Positions 36,581 to 51,846 of a DNA stretch of 64,000 nt are shown one piece after another. The DNA lies in the NCBI GenBank assembly GCA_004154925.1, contig QJNS01000087.1, forward strand, positions 186,001 to 250,000, read 5' to 3'. Made by a program: the position numbers and the translations under genes. How positions within the stretch are numbered: the stretch's first letter is position 1; the number at the start of each line of letters is the position of its first letter. The notes beneath the pieces were generated by a model. It ran no database searches. It was not told where the DNA came from and was given only the letters and a program-made list of their open reading frames with translations. Source of the stretch: Monosporascus cannonballus (taxonomy: Eukaryota; Ascomycota; Sordariomycetes; Xylariales).

Positions 36581-39500
36581 TTACTAAAAAGAAACGATAT
36601 GAAAAAAAGACTCTTTTATTTTAAAAAAAAAGTTAAAACAGCTAAATGCAAAACAAATGATAAAGTAAAACAAGAATTTAATTTAATTTTCTCTGAGCTA
36701 AAATTTCGTATTGCTATGATTGCTGAAGTCTAAGCGAACATTTTATAACTCCAAAATTGTTCTATATACTAGGATTTTAAAAACAAAAGTTATAAGTATT
36801 AGTTGAAATAAATAGCTTTTAAAATAACTATAAACTTAAAATACTTTGGTTTTTTCGACATATAAAAATACGGAATATACGATAGATACAACTGAATTTG
36901 GCTAGATTTTAATAACTATAAATAATTATGTTTTACGATTTACATGCTCTTTAAATATATTATATATTTAAAACATTTAATACATTCTTAAGGCTTAGTG
37001 TTTTTTTTAATTTAATGATATAATGATTATTTCGTTTATATTAAAAACAAAAAAAAACAGTTTTTTAACCGCATAAAATAATAAAACATTCACGAAACTA
37101 GACGATAAACATAAGTATTTTAAAATTTACTCATTGCTAAAATATCCTCAGTTTTATTATTTATACTTCGAATTAAAACGGAAATGAATAATTATATTGC
37201 AAAAATATTTATATTATTTCAAGATATTTTACATCTAATACGATCTTTTAAAAATTAAAATAGATATTTTTTTAAAAATTTGCGGTTTAATTTTTCTATC
37301 CTGGAAAATATCAAACCTAAAATTGTATTAATAAAGATCGATTACATTAAAATAGAAATTAAGAAAAGAAAAGTAATATAAGAATATAAATACTTAATAT
37401 ATTAGATATACTATTAAAATATCCAAAAATAACAACGTTTTTATATAAATAAATACTATTAATTAATAATACTAAAAGGTTTCGAAATTAACAAGGTAAA
37501 AAGCCTCTCGTTAAAAGACCTTATATTAAATAAAAAAGCAATACGTGACTAAATTAAAATTTCTTTTTAGTAAAGAAATAAATTTTTTAAAATTATAATT
37601 AAATTAAAACTAAAACGTAATTTTATTTTTTATAATAATTAAAAACATTAAATACATTGAAAATATAGACTGAAATTCTGTAAATTATCTGTAATAAACA
37701 GAAGTTTATTGAAATACGAAAGTTCATAAAATTCCGAAAAATTAGAATATTGTCTATTTATATTTCAAAATATTAAAGAGGCTTTTCCCTAAATATAACA
37801 AATAATACGAGATATAATATTATTAAAAGAATATGGTAACTTCGATTCAATAAGTCAATAATTAACTAAACTTTACAGGTTTTTAAAAAAAATAAAATAA
37901 TATTGAAAAACTTATTATGAAAACATTTATAATATACTTATAAAAATATAAATTATAAGTTCAATTAATACGATATCTTTAAAACGTAGCAAATTTAAAA
38001 ACCTTTTTAAACCTTAAAAGAAATATAAGTGATTATTATATAATTAATAAACTTGTCATATATTCTATTCAAAGATCTTATTTAAAATTTCATAAAATCT
38101 ATTATGTAAATTTTAAAAAAGCGAAAATATTATAGAAAACCGTATACCAGCATTTAAACACAAGTATACTTAATTTTTATGATGTTTAAACTCAAGAATA
38201 ACGCATAAAAAAGTCTTAAAATTTTTATTTATCGATATATAAATAATTGCAAATACTTAAAAAATATTATTATTATAAATAAATATCTTTTAATATTGAT
38301 AAATATTTTTAAAAAAACGTTAATAAAATAAAGTAATTTACAATATCTAATTTTTAAAACACTTATTGGCGTATTGGAATAATTGAAACGCTAAAAAACC
38401 CTTATAAAAATATAGAAATATTACGAATACTAAGCTATATTTATAAGATTTTCTAATACGATTATAAGTCTTTAACAGTTATTTATAACATTTTTATTAA
38501 AAATTCTATTAAATAATTTCGGATTCGTAAATTTCGACGATATAGTGCTTTAATAAAAAGCTTTAAAATAAAATTAAAAATAAAATACTAAAATATGTCA
38601 CATTTACGATATTACAAATATCCGGATTAAGTCGGCAAAAGATATATAGTATAGTTAGAAATTTAACATTCTAAGATTTATTTTTATTTCAGTCTAAACT
38701 TAAATTTAAAATTCTAATTTAAAAGCATTTAAAATTGAATATTTTTTAATAAAGCAAATATTATATAGATTCAGAAATTTTAAAATTTATTAAATACACG
38801 CGTAACTTAATTACGAGATAGAAAATCATTTTCAAACTATTATCGAAATTTATTTTAAATAGTGTTCGAAAAGAATTCATATTATTTTAAAAAGAAACTT
38901 GAAAAACTTTTTAAATAATGTAAAAACGAAATTAGTAAAATACTAATAATAATATTACTTAATGCCGCCATGGAAATAGGTTGAAAAATCAATATTTTAA
39001 ACTATATCTTAAGTATTATGGTAAACTATTTAAAAAAAGGTTAATGTTTAATAATTTATTATTTTAAGGAATTACAAAATAAAAATCTTAAAGATTTGGG
39101 TTGTAATAAGAAATTATAAATAATGAGTTACTTTTTTACAAAAGTTCTTTGTAATAGAACTAAAAGGTGCTTCGATACTTATATAATTATAAAAACCTTT
39201 CCAAATTAATAAAGTCTCCAAATTTAAATAAACGCTATAAGGCTTAAATAATTTTTCTCTTAAGACTTAACAGTAAAATATGTTACATTAAATTAAATAG
39301 GGGTTTCGATAAATATTCTCAACTGTAAAAAGGACTATAACTTTAAAATCTTCAATGAAAATTTCTCAATTATTATAATAAAATAAAAATAATATTATAT
39401 AGCAATGTAAAATATTAAAAAAAGTTTAATCCTCGAGTTATTAATAAGGTTTCGAAATTCCGACGATTTAGAAAAACAAGAAAACATTAATAATTTAAAA

Positions 39501-42500
39501 GAAATACTGAAAAGCTTGTTCTTATAGCGCAGCAATACTTAGGTTTATAGAAATTAGTAAAAATATAATTCGTAGAACAATTTTATAAAAACGCATTATA
39601 TAATTATTAAGATGATTAAAACTCTTAAAAACTTATAACAATATACAATTAATATAAAAACGAAAAATAACTATTTAAATAATGAAAAGCTTTTATATTT
39701 ATAATAAAAGTAAAGTAATTTACTATAACCGATATATATAACTACAATTTATCGATATTTCTAGTAAAATAAAAAATGCAAAAGTTTAAATGTTTAATGC
39801 TAATGTATTTTAATTTAAATATTCTATTGCCGAAATCGAATACGATGGAATATAAGTAATTGTTATCAAATATACTAACTATAAATACTTTTAACTTTTT
39901 TTTAAAAAAGATACCGCAATAAAATAATTAACTTGCGCTTTTATTAAAAGTTATTTAGATAAATACGATTTTAATATTTAAATATAAGTCGCATTTCTTT
40001 CGATAACGTGATACTAAATTTAAACTTTTAATAATATATTATGTTTTATTAAATTAATATATAAAATAACTAAATTAAATTTTAATAAAATTCCTCAAAA
40101 CTTGTGTTAGCTATTAAGAGGTTAATTATATAAAATTTATGTTATTAACATAAATAATTTATAATAGATTAACGACCGAAAATATAAGTATATCTTTACA
40201 TATAATATTAAACGGACACGGTATAAAAACAGACAACCGGCTTTTAACAATATTGCTACCGTATTAAAAATAAAAATATTAATAATAAAAATGGAGATAA
40301 TACAAACTAGTTATTAAACGGAATTATAAATTATTTTTCAAAAGGATAATCTAATATAATAATAAAAAACAATCAAAAAATGATTTCTATCAAAACGAAT
40401 TAACTTATTACATTAAAAACAAAACGTAACGTTTAATATTTTATAAATTAAAACGAAAAAACTTAATAACAAAATAAATTTCAAAATTTAAACATATTTA
40501 AAATTAATAGAGTATTTTCAAAATTAATTATTAATTATTATTACCTAAAACTATTATAATATAACTTCTATTTTACGTTTCTTTACTTAAATTAATATAT
40601 AAAAACGCCTTTATAAGAACATATTTAATTATTAAAATAACCAAAGCTAGCACTTAATATTAAATTAAATTAAGCTTTATCTATACGAAAATAAGCATTT
40701 AAAAGCCTTTTATGCATTTAACGAATATTAAAAACCTAATTAAAACGTTTTATCGCTAAAGTTCCGACTAACCGTTTCTAATATAGCTAAAGTCACGAGC
40801 AATAACGACCTAAACTCTAAATCCAACTCTATGTTATTTTAATCGAAGAAAGAAAAGGTCTTATTTATGACATTTATCTCTATAACAAACTATGCTTATT
40901 CGATGTCCACTCGACGCTGTTCTTTTCTAACAATTTTATTTTTTAAATTTATTTGATTTATATTTTTGTTTTAATAGCGTAAAATCCATTTCTTTAAAAA
41001 CTATTTTATTATAATTTAAAACTTTGTAATATATTAATAAATTGTTTTTTTAATAACCGTTTAATATGTTAATACAAGATTTTCTATTTTGTATTATTCT
41101 CTTTAAAACTTACTATATATCTTTCTAATCTTTTGCTAAAAAATCTATATTTAATACGCTCTAAAAAAAATATATTAATAACGAATAAAACTACTATGAC
41201 TAGAAATATTGACTACTAAAAAAGAATTAAAATTTTAATACGAATATGGTTTTATTAAAATATAATTTAAAATCCAAATCTTTTAATAAATTCTATACGA
41301 TTATTATAACATTTATATTAATTTAAGCGAAATCCTTTTCCCGTTTTTAGGCACGACTTATTATTATAAAGTTAATTAAAAAAGTTTAAAAAAAGTCTTT
41401 TTAAAAAAGCCGTCTATTGTTTTTACTTTTAAAAGAATAACTTTGGAAGAAAAGAAAAAATATTGGAAGAATAAAACTTTTAGTTTTAAGAAAACGTTAA
41501 TAAAAGTTAATACAAATACGCAACGGCGAAATTCCGGCCTAAAGCTGTTAACTCTTTTAAATAAGCTAAAAAGTTTAAACAATTTAAGAGAATTATATAA
41601 ATTATAAAATTTATTATATAGTTATTTTTTTTAAAAAAAGAAAAACTATATATATATAATCAATTTTACTTATAAATAATTAGTTGCTTAATTCGGTTTC
41701 TTAATTATCAATATAGGCCTTTACTTAATGGTGTTATTTTTTAATTAAGAGAAAAGTTCGTATATCACTATAATGAACAAATATATAAATTATTTTTCAC
41801 CCTATTATTAGCTGCAAATAAAAACGATTTTCGAATACTGCTTATATCTCTAGCTAGTTATATAACAGGTTCGTTATGTAAATGTTAAAAAGTTTTTTTC
41901 TTACTTTTAAAATATTAAAACTAATATTTTAAACGTTTTAAAAGTATTTAAAAGTAATATTATTTGATCACCTGTTTTTATTTATTACAGTTAGCGTTCG
42001 TAATTGATAGGTAAGTAAATAACCATGGTTTATATAAATATTAATATTTAATTATATTTAATAAATATATTAATTTGCTTAGTTCTTTTATGCGTAGAAA
42101 AAGTTTAAATATGTTTTAATTACTTCGTATTTCGTATTAAATCTAATTAAACTTTTATTCATTTTTAGTGTTGTTTGTTAAATACAACAGAATTCTGTAA
42201 ACTTAACAATATGTAATAAATATATTAATATACAATATAAAAAGGGTATATATAAAAGTAAGCTATCTACTTTATAGCATATTGAAAATAGGAAATCCAA
42301 AAAATATAATAATAAAAGAGTAAATTAAATTAAATTAATTAATTCTCTTTTATTGAACATATTTATAAACTTTTTATACGTATGTTTATTATGTCTAAGT
42401 TTATTAAAAATGTTATATTTTCACTTCTTTGTTTTAATTTTTTTCGATAATGTTTTCAGTTCTTGTTTGATATTTTTTTGCCGTTGTTCTTATATAAGTA

Positions 42501-45500
42501 AGTCTTTTTTAACAAGAATATGTTTTAACGTTTACTTATAACGTAAATAATTTGGTATATTTAAGCTTTGTTTTATAAAACCTTCTTTGTCGTAAAAAAG
42601 TAATAAATATAATCTTTTTAAAGAATATTTTAATATTTTATAAAGATCTTTAGTCGTTTTTATAAAGAAAAAACAAATAGAATTGGCGAATATTAACGAA
42701 AGAACAATTAGCGTAGATATAATTAAGTATATAGTATTGAAATTAAGTAAAATACTATAACATTACGAATTAAGATCTGACAATATTAGACGTCACAGTT
42801 ATTTTGAACCGATTATAAAAGTTAATAAAAAATATGTTTTATAATAAATATATAATACTATTAATAAAAAAAGGGTTAATTGTTCGAAGATATATAATTA
42901 TATCTGGGGAAATAATAAATATATTATATAATTTCATTAGTGTACAGTCTAATCATTATGATTAATGTCGAGGTTTTAATTTAATAATGATACTAATATT
43001 TAATATTGTAAATTAAAGTAATATTTTTGAAAAATGTTATAAATAAATTTCGATTTCGATTTGACGAATGGATAATGTATATAACCACAATATATTTTCG
43101 ACTTTTTATTACATTTATTTACGTTTTTATTTTTCGGTACTTATAATTGTTTTATAGATTATTTTAAAAACTTGTATTCACATCTATTTTATTAAAACGT
43201 TGTATATATTTTCTTTATGATATTATATTTTATGATTATAATTCTAGTAAATTAATATCATTTGTGAAATCTTTCTACACCTTATAATAGTATATTTTAT
43301 TTATTTGTTTTTAAATTTAAATATAATATAAGTCTTTTTATAAAGTATAAAGATATTCGATATTTCATTAATTTTAGCGCATACTATAATTCGTGAAGTA
43401 ATAAATTTGCCATATTGTTAATATAGTAAATTGGCAATAAAAAGCTCTTATTTAATTAAGTCGAATATACGTTTAATAAAAAGTTTATTTTAAGTTATAT
43501 TTAATTTTTATAAAAAAGAAATAATATTAGTTCAAACCTGTTCGCCAACATATTGCGGTTTTATAGAAAAAAAACTATATATAATAAATAAAATCAAATA
43601 TTATATAATTAGATTCCGCTTACTCTTTTTAACTTAAAGGATTAGGTATATTTTAAATAAGTTTAAACTCAATTTTATATTATAATCATTAAAAAGATAA
43701 ATAATTAAAGTAGTATAGCAAAATCTATTAAAAGAGTAAGTAGCTTATTTTTATATATAGCTTACTTTTATGATACGTTATTAATAATTATAAAATTCAT
43801 ATTACTAATGAAAGTCAAATAGAAATTAAACTATTTCATTAACGTTTCTTCTACAACCATTACTTATATCTTATATCTATTATATATTACCATATGTTCT
43901 ATACTTTTGATAATAAAAGTTATTTTCCACGGCTTTATTTCGACAGCTTTACAAATTTCTAACGAAATAAATTAAACTTATACGCTTATTTCGGCTTTTT
44001 TTAGACTTGCATGTAAGATTTATTTTAGTTCATCGATATGCGTTATAATATTTTATTCGACATTTAAAACTTGATTTGATTATACAGAACACAATGTTTT
44101 TAAATTGCTTTTAAACTTAAAATTTATACCCTCTATATCTTATATTTCTACAATTAAAATATTTAACTCAATGTTCATAAAAATTAAAACAATGAAATGA
44201 TATATTATAACTTGAACCTTAATTAAATTACTAATTATAAACTTTTCGATTAAATTAATAAATATAATTGTTACTATCTATATACAATATCTTTCTTAAA
44301 TCTTTCTCTTTATTAATCTTTTCTGTAATAAAGTTAAAATATAATAGTTTACGCCTATTAATACTTTTAACAAAAACAAGTTGCTGTTATTTCGCTGTTT
44401 TTAAAACGTTTTAATAACGATTTACTAAATTTATACCGTTATTAATTTGCTATAATTTAACCTTTTTTTGCAATAGAATGTTTTTTATTATAATTCTTTT
44501 CAACCTAATACTAATTATAGGTTTGGATTTACAAAAAAAAGGATTTTGTACAATATAAATTAACAAAAATTTATTTACTTATTATTACAAAAATATAAAT
44601 TATTTCTTATATTGTTTCTTAAAAACCTAAAGTTTATATAATATATCTTAATAAAGACTTATTATTACTTTATTTTTACATTCTTTAGTAATGTTAATAA
44701 TTAAACATAAAACAATATAATCGCAAAACCTCTATATTAAAAATCTTAAAACAATATCTAACTTATTAAGTCGAGAAAAAAATATTTTATTTTCAATTCT
44801 TTTTTAGAGTATTAAACATAAACCTTTATTTAATATTCTTTTTTGTAATTATGGTATCTCTGATACTATTTAAATAATTATAATGCGAAAATGTATCGTT
44901 TTATATAAACTTTTATACTAAAATAGTATTTGTGTTTTAAAAGTTTATTTTATATTGTGTACCGTTGTTTGTTAATCCAGATATTTATTGAAATAATTCC
45001 GTGTATTATTTAATTCGTTATTAGATAGTGTTTAAATTTAATTGGTATTCAAGCCTATAATATTTTGTATTTTAAATTTCGTAACTTAACAGTTATATCT
45101 CGTTTATCTTTTAATTGTTCTATTAATATTAATTAAAACTTACTCGCTATAGATATATAGAAAGAAAATTAATATTCTAAACGCCGTAGTCTCTTACTTA
45201 TTATACCTTTATCGCAAACCTTGTCGCTCATTTTTGTATCACAATTACTCGTTTATTTATTAAGTTTTTATCGATATTTCTTTCAACTAATTACTTAAGT
45301 TTCTATTCCAATTTACAAATATTATTTTTATTAATTATCGTAGTATTTCTTATAATAGAAATAAAATAGTAATAAAATATTAAAAATTCTATGTTAAGCT
45401 AAGATAAGTTTTAAATAATTATAAAATAAATCTTAAAAAACATTTTTAATTTACTTTTATTTACAGTATTATATTAACCGCTAAACCATTATTTATAATA

Positions 45501-46191
45501 TTTGATAAATCGACGACTAGTTTGTTATTAAACGCAACTTTATAAAAGTTATATTCTTTTAGTTCGCTAATTTTCTTAATTTAAATTTAGGAGTATCGGC
45601 TCTAATTATAATTTAAAAAGAATTAAAAAAATACATTCGTGCATTTTTGGTAATTCTTATTTAACACCTATATAAATATAGTACTTCTGAGATTTAATTA
45701 ACTTACTAATACGCTGCTTTTTATTTAAAATTCCTTTATAAAAAGAGGTATTTTAATTTACTAAAAACAGTAATATCTAAGATATAAACGAAGAAGGTCT
45801 AAATTAGCTCCAGTAATTTGTAAATACGTTTATATTTTTAATCTACTTTTATTTACTATTTTAAAGTATTAAAATTAACTAATTAAATTATATATTTCTA
45901 TTACGCTCTAGTATACTCTGAATTAAAGTTATATAATAAGATATGATTTAGCGCTTTTTTTTGAAAAAAAAACAATTTCTTTTATTATTATAGATAATTT
46001 TAATTCGATAAGTGTAATACTTTTTATAAGCGTTATATATAAGTTGATATATATATATTTTCTTTTTTTTATATTATATTTTCAAAATTACTACTAATAT
46101 AACTAAAATTACATCTGAAAAATACGTAACTACAACTTCTTTAAAGTTAAGACAGTATAATTATCTATTACGTTATTGTATATCTGGTTTC

Positions 46192-46315
46192 TGTCGCAGT
46201 TTTAAGTGATATCTAGTAGTTATAAAGAATAGAATAAGGCGATTAGTGCTTAAGCTAACAGCGTTCCACTTTTGATAGTGTAATGGCTAGATTTTTGTTT
46301 TTCTATACTATAACA
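46192..46315 (+). repeat. Solo LTR, family 2 (124 bases)
   Basis: It begins tgtcgcagt and ends ctataaca. It is collinear with 51847-51968 and inverted relative to 53878-54001; the common core resembles 'cagtgctcgagctgacaacg' and 'ccacttttagaagtgtaata'. It is flanked by gtttc (46187-46191) and gtttt (46316-46320), a 5-base target duplication with one C-to-T change. Having its own duplication means it is a solo LTR and not one end of a larger element. Confidence 0.75.
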
Positions 46316-49093
46316 GTTTTCTCAATATATAAAGTTTTTACGATTTTAACATATTACTTGGTTTAAATATCTATATATATATCTAATAATTTAGTTATCG
46401 CAAGGCTTTAACGTATTATATTATATTTCTACATGTATTATTGTGCCGAATCTTCTTTTTAAATATTTTAATTATTTAACTTAACAAGTGTGAATTTTGG
46501 TGTTTATTATATAAAACTGTTTATATATAATTAGAATAAATGTACTTATTAATATTAAGAATCAAAGATCGAAGTTTAATTATACGATACTTAATTTTAT
46601 TTATATAAATACTTTTTTTAGAATAAATCTTTGGCATTAGTCAAAATGTCGACGGTTTCCGCTCGCTTAATAGCTTTATAAAATTTACTTACCATAAATG
46701 AGACGAGTTCGTTATAGATTGTACCAAGACGAATTATCGGTATTACATATCCGAAATTTTGCAATATCGTATTTTGATTAATGATAACTTAAAAACTATA
46801 AAACGATCGAGATTAGAATTTCTAGCTCTTTTACTAGCTAATATTTAATACTTTTAGCCTTAAAACTTGCAAAAGTTTGCAAAGTTTTTTATGCACACTT
46901 AAGGTTTATCTTTAAAGTTTACTTTAACGGTTTACGTTTAAAGTTTATCCTTATGATTTATTATTTAAAACTTAATTTTTTGACTTCGTCGAACTGTAAC
47001 GTCAACGGATATAAGGTTTATTATAGTCGACGTTTATCGGCAATTGTTAATTAGCTTTAATATAAAGTTTTATAAGATTAACGTATAATTTATTTTCAAC
47101 GTAACATCTATAAATTCATTAATATATTCGAAAATATTTAGTAAAAGATTTATAGCGCATATAATTTTATATAATGTTTTTCTATACATTTAATTTAATT
47201 TCATCATTTAAACGTAAATCTAAATTCATCTTTTATTTACTTAAATATTTTTTTATTTATTATTATCGATATATTTATAAATTTATTTAAATTAATATTG
47301 TTTTAAATTGTTGAATAATAAATTAAATAAAACATTTAATATACCAATGCTGTTTAATAGTTTTAATACGTTAAAATTATAATAAATATAATATATATGC
47401 TCAGTGTTGAATTACCCATTAAAATTGTTTAAACATTTATATTTACTTAAAAAGCAGTGTAAATATTAAAGCTAAAAAGTAATATAAAATACCTAAATTA
47501 TAAGCTCGTAAAAATAAATATAATAGTAATATAATATTTTAATAAAACATTTATTTCTTAATATTTAAATAATAATCATTAAATATTAAATAAATTAAGT
47601 CGGCAATTACGTATATAAGTTTTCTAAGCCCATATTAATCGAGAAAAAACGTGTTTACAGAGACCTAGCAATCGGCTTTAAAGTAAGACTATAGAACTAA
47701 GGTATACTTTATCTTAACTGTAATAACTATTAATTACTTGTCGTATAAATCAATATTAAGCATAATATTTATTGTGTAAATTATATCGTATAATAAGGTC
47801 TTATATATTTAGCTTAACTAGAAATATATAAGTTAAATTTAAACGCGTTTTATTTTAAGTCAATTTAATTTAATATAATTTAATTTATATTTAATACTTT
47901 AACAATATATTTAAATATATATAAACCTTTTGAAAGGAATTTTATATTTAATTAACAGGAGCATTATTATTTAATATAATTCGAAGATATTATATAAATA
48001 AAATAATTATTAGTATATATATATATCTTATCTTATTAATTCTATTCTTTCAGCGCATTTTATCTTTGTATTTTACATTATTATTATTGATTTTATAATT
48101 GTTATAGTACTATCAAAACGGCTTTTTTAAGCCGCTGTTTTGCTATATATACGCAAGCACTATGCGCTTACTAGATAAAGTCTTTCTTTCTTCTTTATAT
48201 AATAATAAAATATTTCGCAGAATCTAGAAGTCGGAAAGCGCTGTGACAATAACGAACGTTTAATATAATATTAATATAAATATATTACAAACACCTTTTG
48301 CTCGTTTTCATACCATGGTTAAAATTATTATAACGGTTAATAAAAGTAAATTCGAATTTGTAACAATTAAATATATATTTTTCCACTTTGATATTTTCTT
48401 CGAATTTAAAAGCTTTTAATTGTTTTCATTATGAATTATTTTCTTATTTTTTCTCTTTTTATTCGATATTTTTCTTTATTTATAAAAACAATGAAAATTA
48501 TCCGTAGACTGTTAAAACGAAGATAATTTTTCAAAACAAAAAAATAAATTAAAATAGCTTATTAATAAAAGTAATTAAAATTTTTCATATAATATTATTT
48601 ACAAATTTCTAATTTAGGCGAAAGGTTTTATATATTTTAATAAATTTCGAAAAACTAAAAATAAATACTTTTTTAAAAGAGATATTTATAAGAAAAAGAA
48701 ATAATGATGAAAAATCGCAGTTGATAACGGTTCTATATAATTATTGCAAAGAGGATTAAAACGTAAAAACTAAAATTTAATTTTAATAATATATTTAAAT
48801 ATAAAATATGTATTTATAAAGAAATTGCAAATATTACGTAAATATTTTATAAATTTTTAAAAACTTGATATATTATACCTTAGGAAATGAAATTTATCAT
48901 TATAAAATATGAGAATGTATCTAATAAGGTATTATATTTAGCAGGTTTTTATATTACGTTATATAATAAAGTTATTTTATAATTAATTCAAATTTTCTTA
49001 AAATATTATTTAACCAATAATTAATATGGTATATTTATATGTATATATATATATATATATATAATTTAAACGTTACTAACGTAAGTATATAAA
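46316..49093. other. AT-rich RIPed DNA between LTR relics
   Basis: No gene. A slightly less mutated stretch at about 46,630-47,050 contains 'aaatgtcgacggtttccgct' and, at about 46,898-46,965, four or five degenerate 13-15-base units built around aagtttat/ggtttac, probably a decayed minisatellite. An imperfect hairpin lies near 48,116-48,144. Confidence 0.6.
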
Positions 49094-49491
49094 TATTATG
49101 ACCTAATGGTTTTGGCTTCCTTACAAACGGTCGGGGCTACAAGAAAAGCTAAATCCGACCCAAGCTAAGACATCACGTAACTGGCTCAAAGGTTTCAAGA
49201 TGCCAAGCACTTTGAGCCTCTTGAGCCAGCAGGAGAACTCAAAGAGCTCAAAGAGCTCAAGGGTTTGAACCATTTAAACATCTTAAGCTAAGATAAAGAT
49301 ATATACGTTTATTATTCCCATAAGTATAGATAGCATTAGCTTGTAATAATAATTCGTTATCCAAGACCGCTTTTGGTATTACGAAACGTAACTAAGTTAC
49401 TTTATTGCTCAGATTTCTACGATACTTCCGCTAATATAAACCGGTACAACTTAGATTTAATAATTAGTTAATTAGCTTAGCTGTTATAATA
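49094..49491 (+). repeat. Single LTR of the element 1 family (398 bases)
   Basis: This is the least mutated copy of the family. It starts tattatgac and ends gttataata, a 9-base terminal inverted repeat apart from the RIPed TG/CA. It contains internal 9-base tandem units (ctcaaagag) at about 49,233-49,262. No second copy lies 5-7 kb away in the same direction, so it is either a solo LTR or a fragment. The flanking five bases (ataaa, aaagt) do not match. Confidence 0.7.
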
Positions 49492-51846
49492 AAAGTAAAA
49501 TATTATAATGTTTTTAATTGATAATTATTAGTTTAATTAAGTTTTTAAGCTTTATTAATCGAATTTATTATCAATATTTTTTTAATTATATTAAAATATA
49601 TATAAGACTTTATTTTAGCTTTATTTCTGTACTAATTTTAAAAGAGTTATACTTTTATAATTATTATTCTTTTTATAAATGTTTAATATTTAAAGTTATT
49701 AATTACTTTTTTATAACTAGCATTTTATACATTATTTTATTTTTACAATAGTTATTAAAATTTTGTAAAGTTTAAAAGTAGGATTTTTAGTTGAGCTTTA
49801 TTTAACTAAGTTTATGAAAAAACAAAAAAACTCCTCTTTGTAATTTGGATTGAAAACTACAAATCAATAAAATAGTAAAAATATAATACATTTTACTCGT
49901 AACTTTAAATTCTTTGTGTTCTTTTCTTATTTCAGTTTTATTATTAAAAGTTTACGTACTATAAACTTTTAATACGTATTATATTTACGCAGTTTTAAAT
50001 ATGCCCTATTTTACGACGGATAATATTTCGATAAGCATATTTAGTTTTATTAATATATTTATAGCAAATAATTAATTTGGCTTTAAAAAGACGAGTTGTT
50101 AAAACAATAGAATTATTGCTTATAAAACATATATTTAAATAACGAACATAATTTTAATACATTTAATTATAAATTATTATTGAATTCAGGTATAAACCTT
50201 GATTAGTTATATTCGCAATCATTACTTGACATGTTTTTATTAAGGTTTATATAAGGTTTTATTCTAGCTCTGTCTATTCAGCTGTTTTTAAAAAGGTGTG
50301 TTTTTATAAATAACTTAATCGAACCTAGAAAAGGAAGAAAATAGTACAGTAGTTTAACATATGCAAACGGTATATAAAGGTTAACCAGTTAATAGTTTAT
50401 AAACTATTGCCGGCTTAAAGATATTAAAACCTTTTAAGCTAAGTTATACTAATATTTAATAGCTAGCACCTTATAGTCTAGCAATTTAATCCTAATCTTA
50501 ATTAGATATATATATCTATATAAGAGGTTTATAATATAAAATGGCTTAAAATACATCTTAATATAAGATAAATATAAGAAATATTATTAACAATAAGAAT
50601 ATAATAAAATAAATATTTAAAAAATTCAATATTTTAAAATTCTAATCATAAAATTTAACTTTTCAATTTGCATTACTTGGATATATATTATTCGCTTTAC
50701 TTGTTAAGAAATATAAAATATATTATAATTATATATATTGTTTTATAAAGAAATTTAATAACTTTAATTTCAAATAAATATTATCTATAATATATATAAT
50801 ATACAAAATAGCTTATTAAGTTAATTTAATATTTTAGTAAATCTTTACTTTTAAATATAAAGTTATTGGCATTACGTTTACTTATAATTTAAAATTTATA
50901 CCCTATTAATAATACTTTGTTTTATACTATATTATTTTACGTTGTTAAAAAAGTTATTTTGAAAAACCTCTTTTAATTTTACTTTTACCTTTAAAAATAA
51001 TATTTATTTCACTATTATTAGATCACGCACCACATTACTTTATTAGGCATATTTTATTACTGCATAATATTTTAACTTTTTTTATTTTTTTAAATTAATA
51101 TCTATATTTTAATAATACTTAATTAGGAATATTTATTCAATAAATAAAAACATTTTAACCTGTTTTATAACGAATAAAAAAAGAGTATACTCATGCAATA
51201 CTAAGTTTGATTTATAAAATCGCTTGTTTTATATTAAATAAATAAGATAATAATAAATATCTTCGAATCGATCTTATCTTTAATTTGTAAAACATTAACA
51301 CCGAATACAAGTAAATCGATTCCTTTACGAATTATTGGCAGAGATATTGAAGCGTATTTTATTTAGTTTTAACTTACTAAAAATATAATAAAATATACTT
51401 ATTGTTTAACGCTTTACGATGTATATTAAAAACTAGAAAACGTAGAAACTTTTTAAGTAGTAAAAAAAATTAAAACAAAGAGTTTAATAATTAAAAGGTT
51501 GTGCTCGAAAACATAAGAATATTTGGTTAATAATATAATTTCATTCGAAATATATTTATAAAATATAATATTATATTTAGAATTTAAAATTTTATCAAAC
51601 CGAAGTTTTAAATAAAGTATTAAATAATACTAAGTACAACAGCTAGCTATATTAAGAAATTATATGGTTTATAGATATATATAATAAGAAATTATTAAAA
51701 TAATTGGAATTATATATATTAAGAAATTTATAAAGACAAATAGAAATTTTACTTATTATTATAAAAGCAGAAATCGTATAAATACTTTAGTTAAAAAAGC
51801 AGTTTCAGTTAATTAAAAACTAAGATAAAAACAACAGTAAAATAAT
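49492..51846. other. AT-rich RIPed DNA
   Basis: No gene. An open frame at 49518-49751 is Ile/Tyr/Phe-rich from base composition only. A stretch at about 50,340-50,500 keeps some C and G ('cagtagtttaacatatgcaa', 'actattgccggcttaaagat') and may be another repeat fragment; I could not match it to anything in the window. Confidence 0.6.

Larger units (their letters stand above)
28398..46191. other. RIP-degraded AT-rich DNA, centre of block II
   Basis: Nearly 18 kb without a credible gene. The + strand is T-rich from about 28.4 to 35 kb and A-rich from about 36 to 41 kb, suggesting decayed elements of opposite direction. Open frames at 28697-28942, 31719-31919, 32734-32916, 33845-34048 and 42353-42541 are Phe/Leu/Ile-rich by composition alone. 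Named relics (an inverted-repeat pair, a G-poor patch, a gag knuckle) are listed separately. A three-unit 9-base tandem (agtaatttg-like) lies at about 35,043-35,070. Confidence 0.75.

Noticed and set aside
38520..38560. Possible reverse transcriptase box FVNFDDIVL on the + strand
   Set aside because: Spacing before the FDD does not fit the family well and flanking residues do not align; too weak to list as a feature.
41371..41606. A + strand open stretch of about 78 codons, Lys/Leu-rich
   Set aside because: No start codon, no recognisable domain, inside RIPed DNA. It may be a transposon coding fragment but nothing supports a name.
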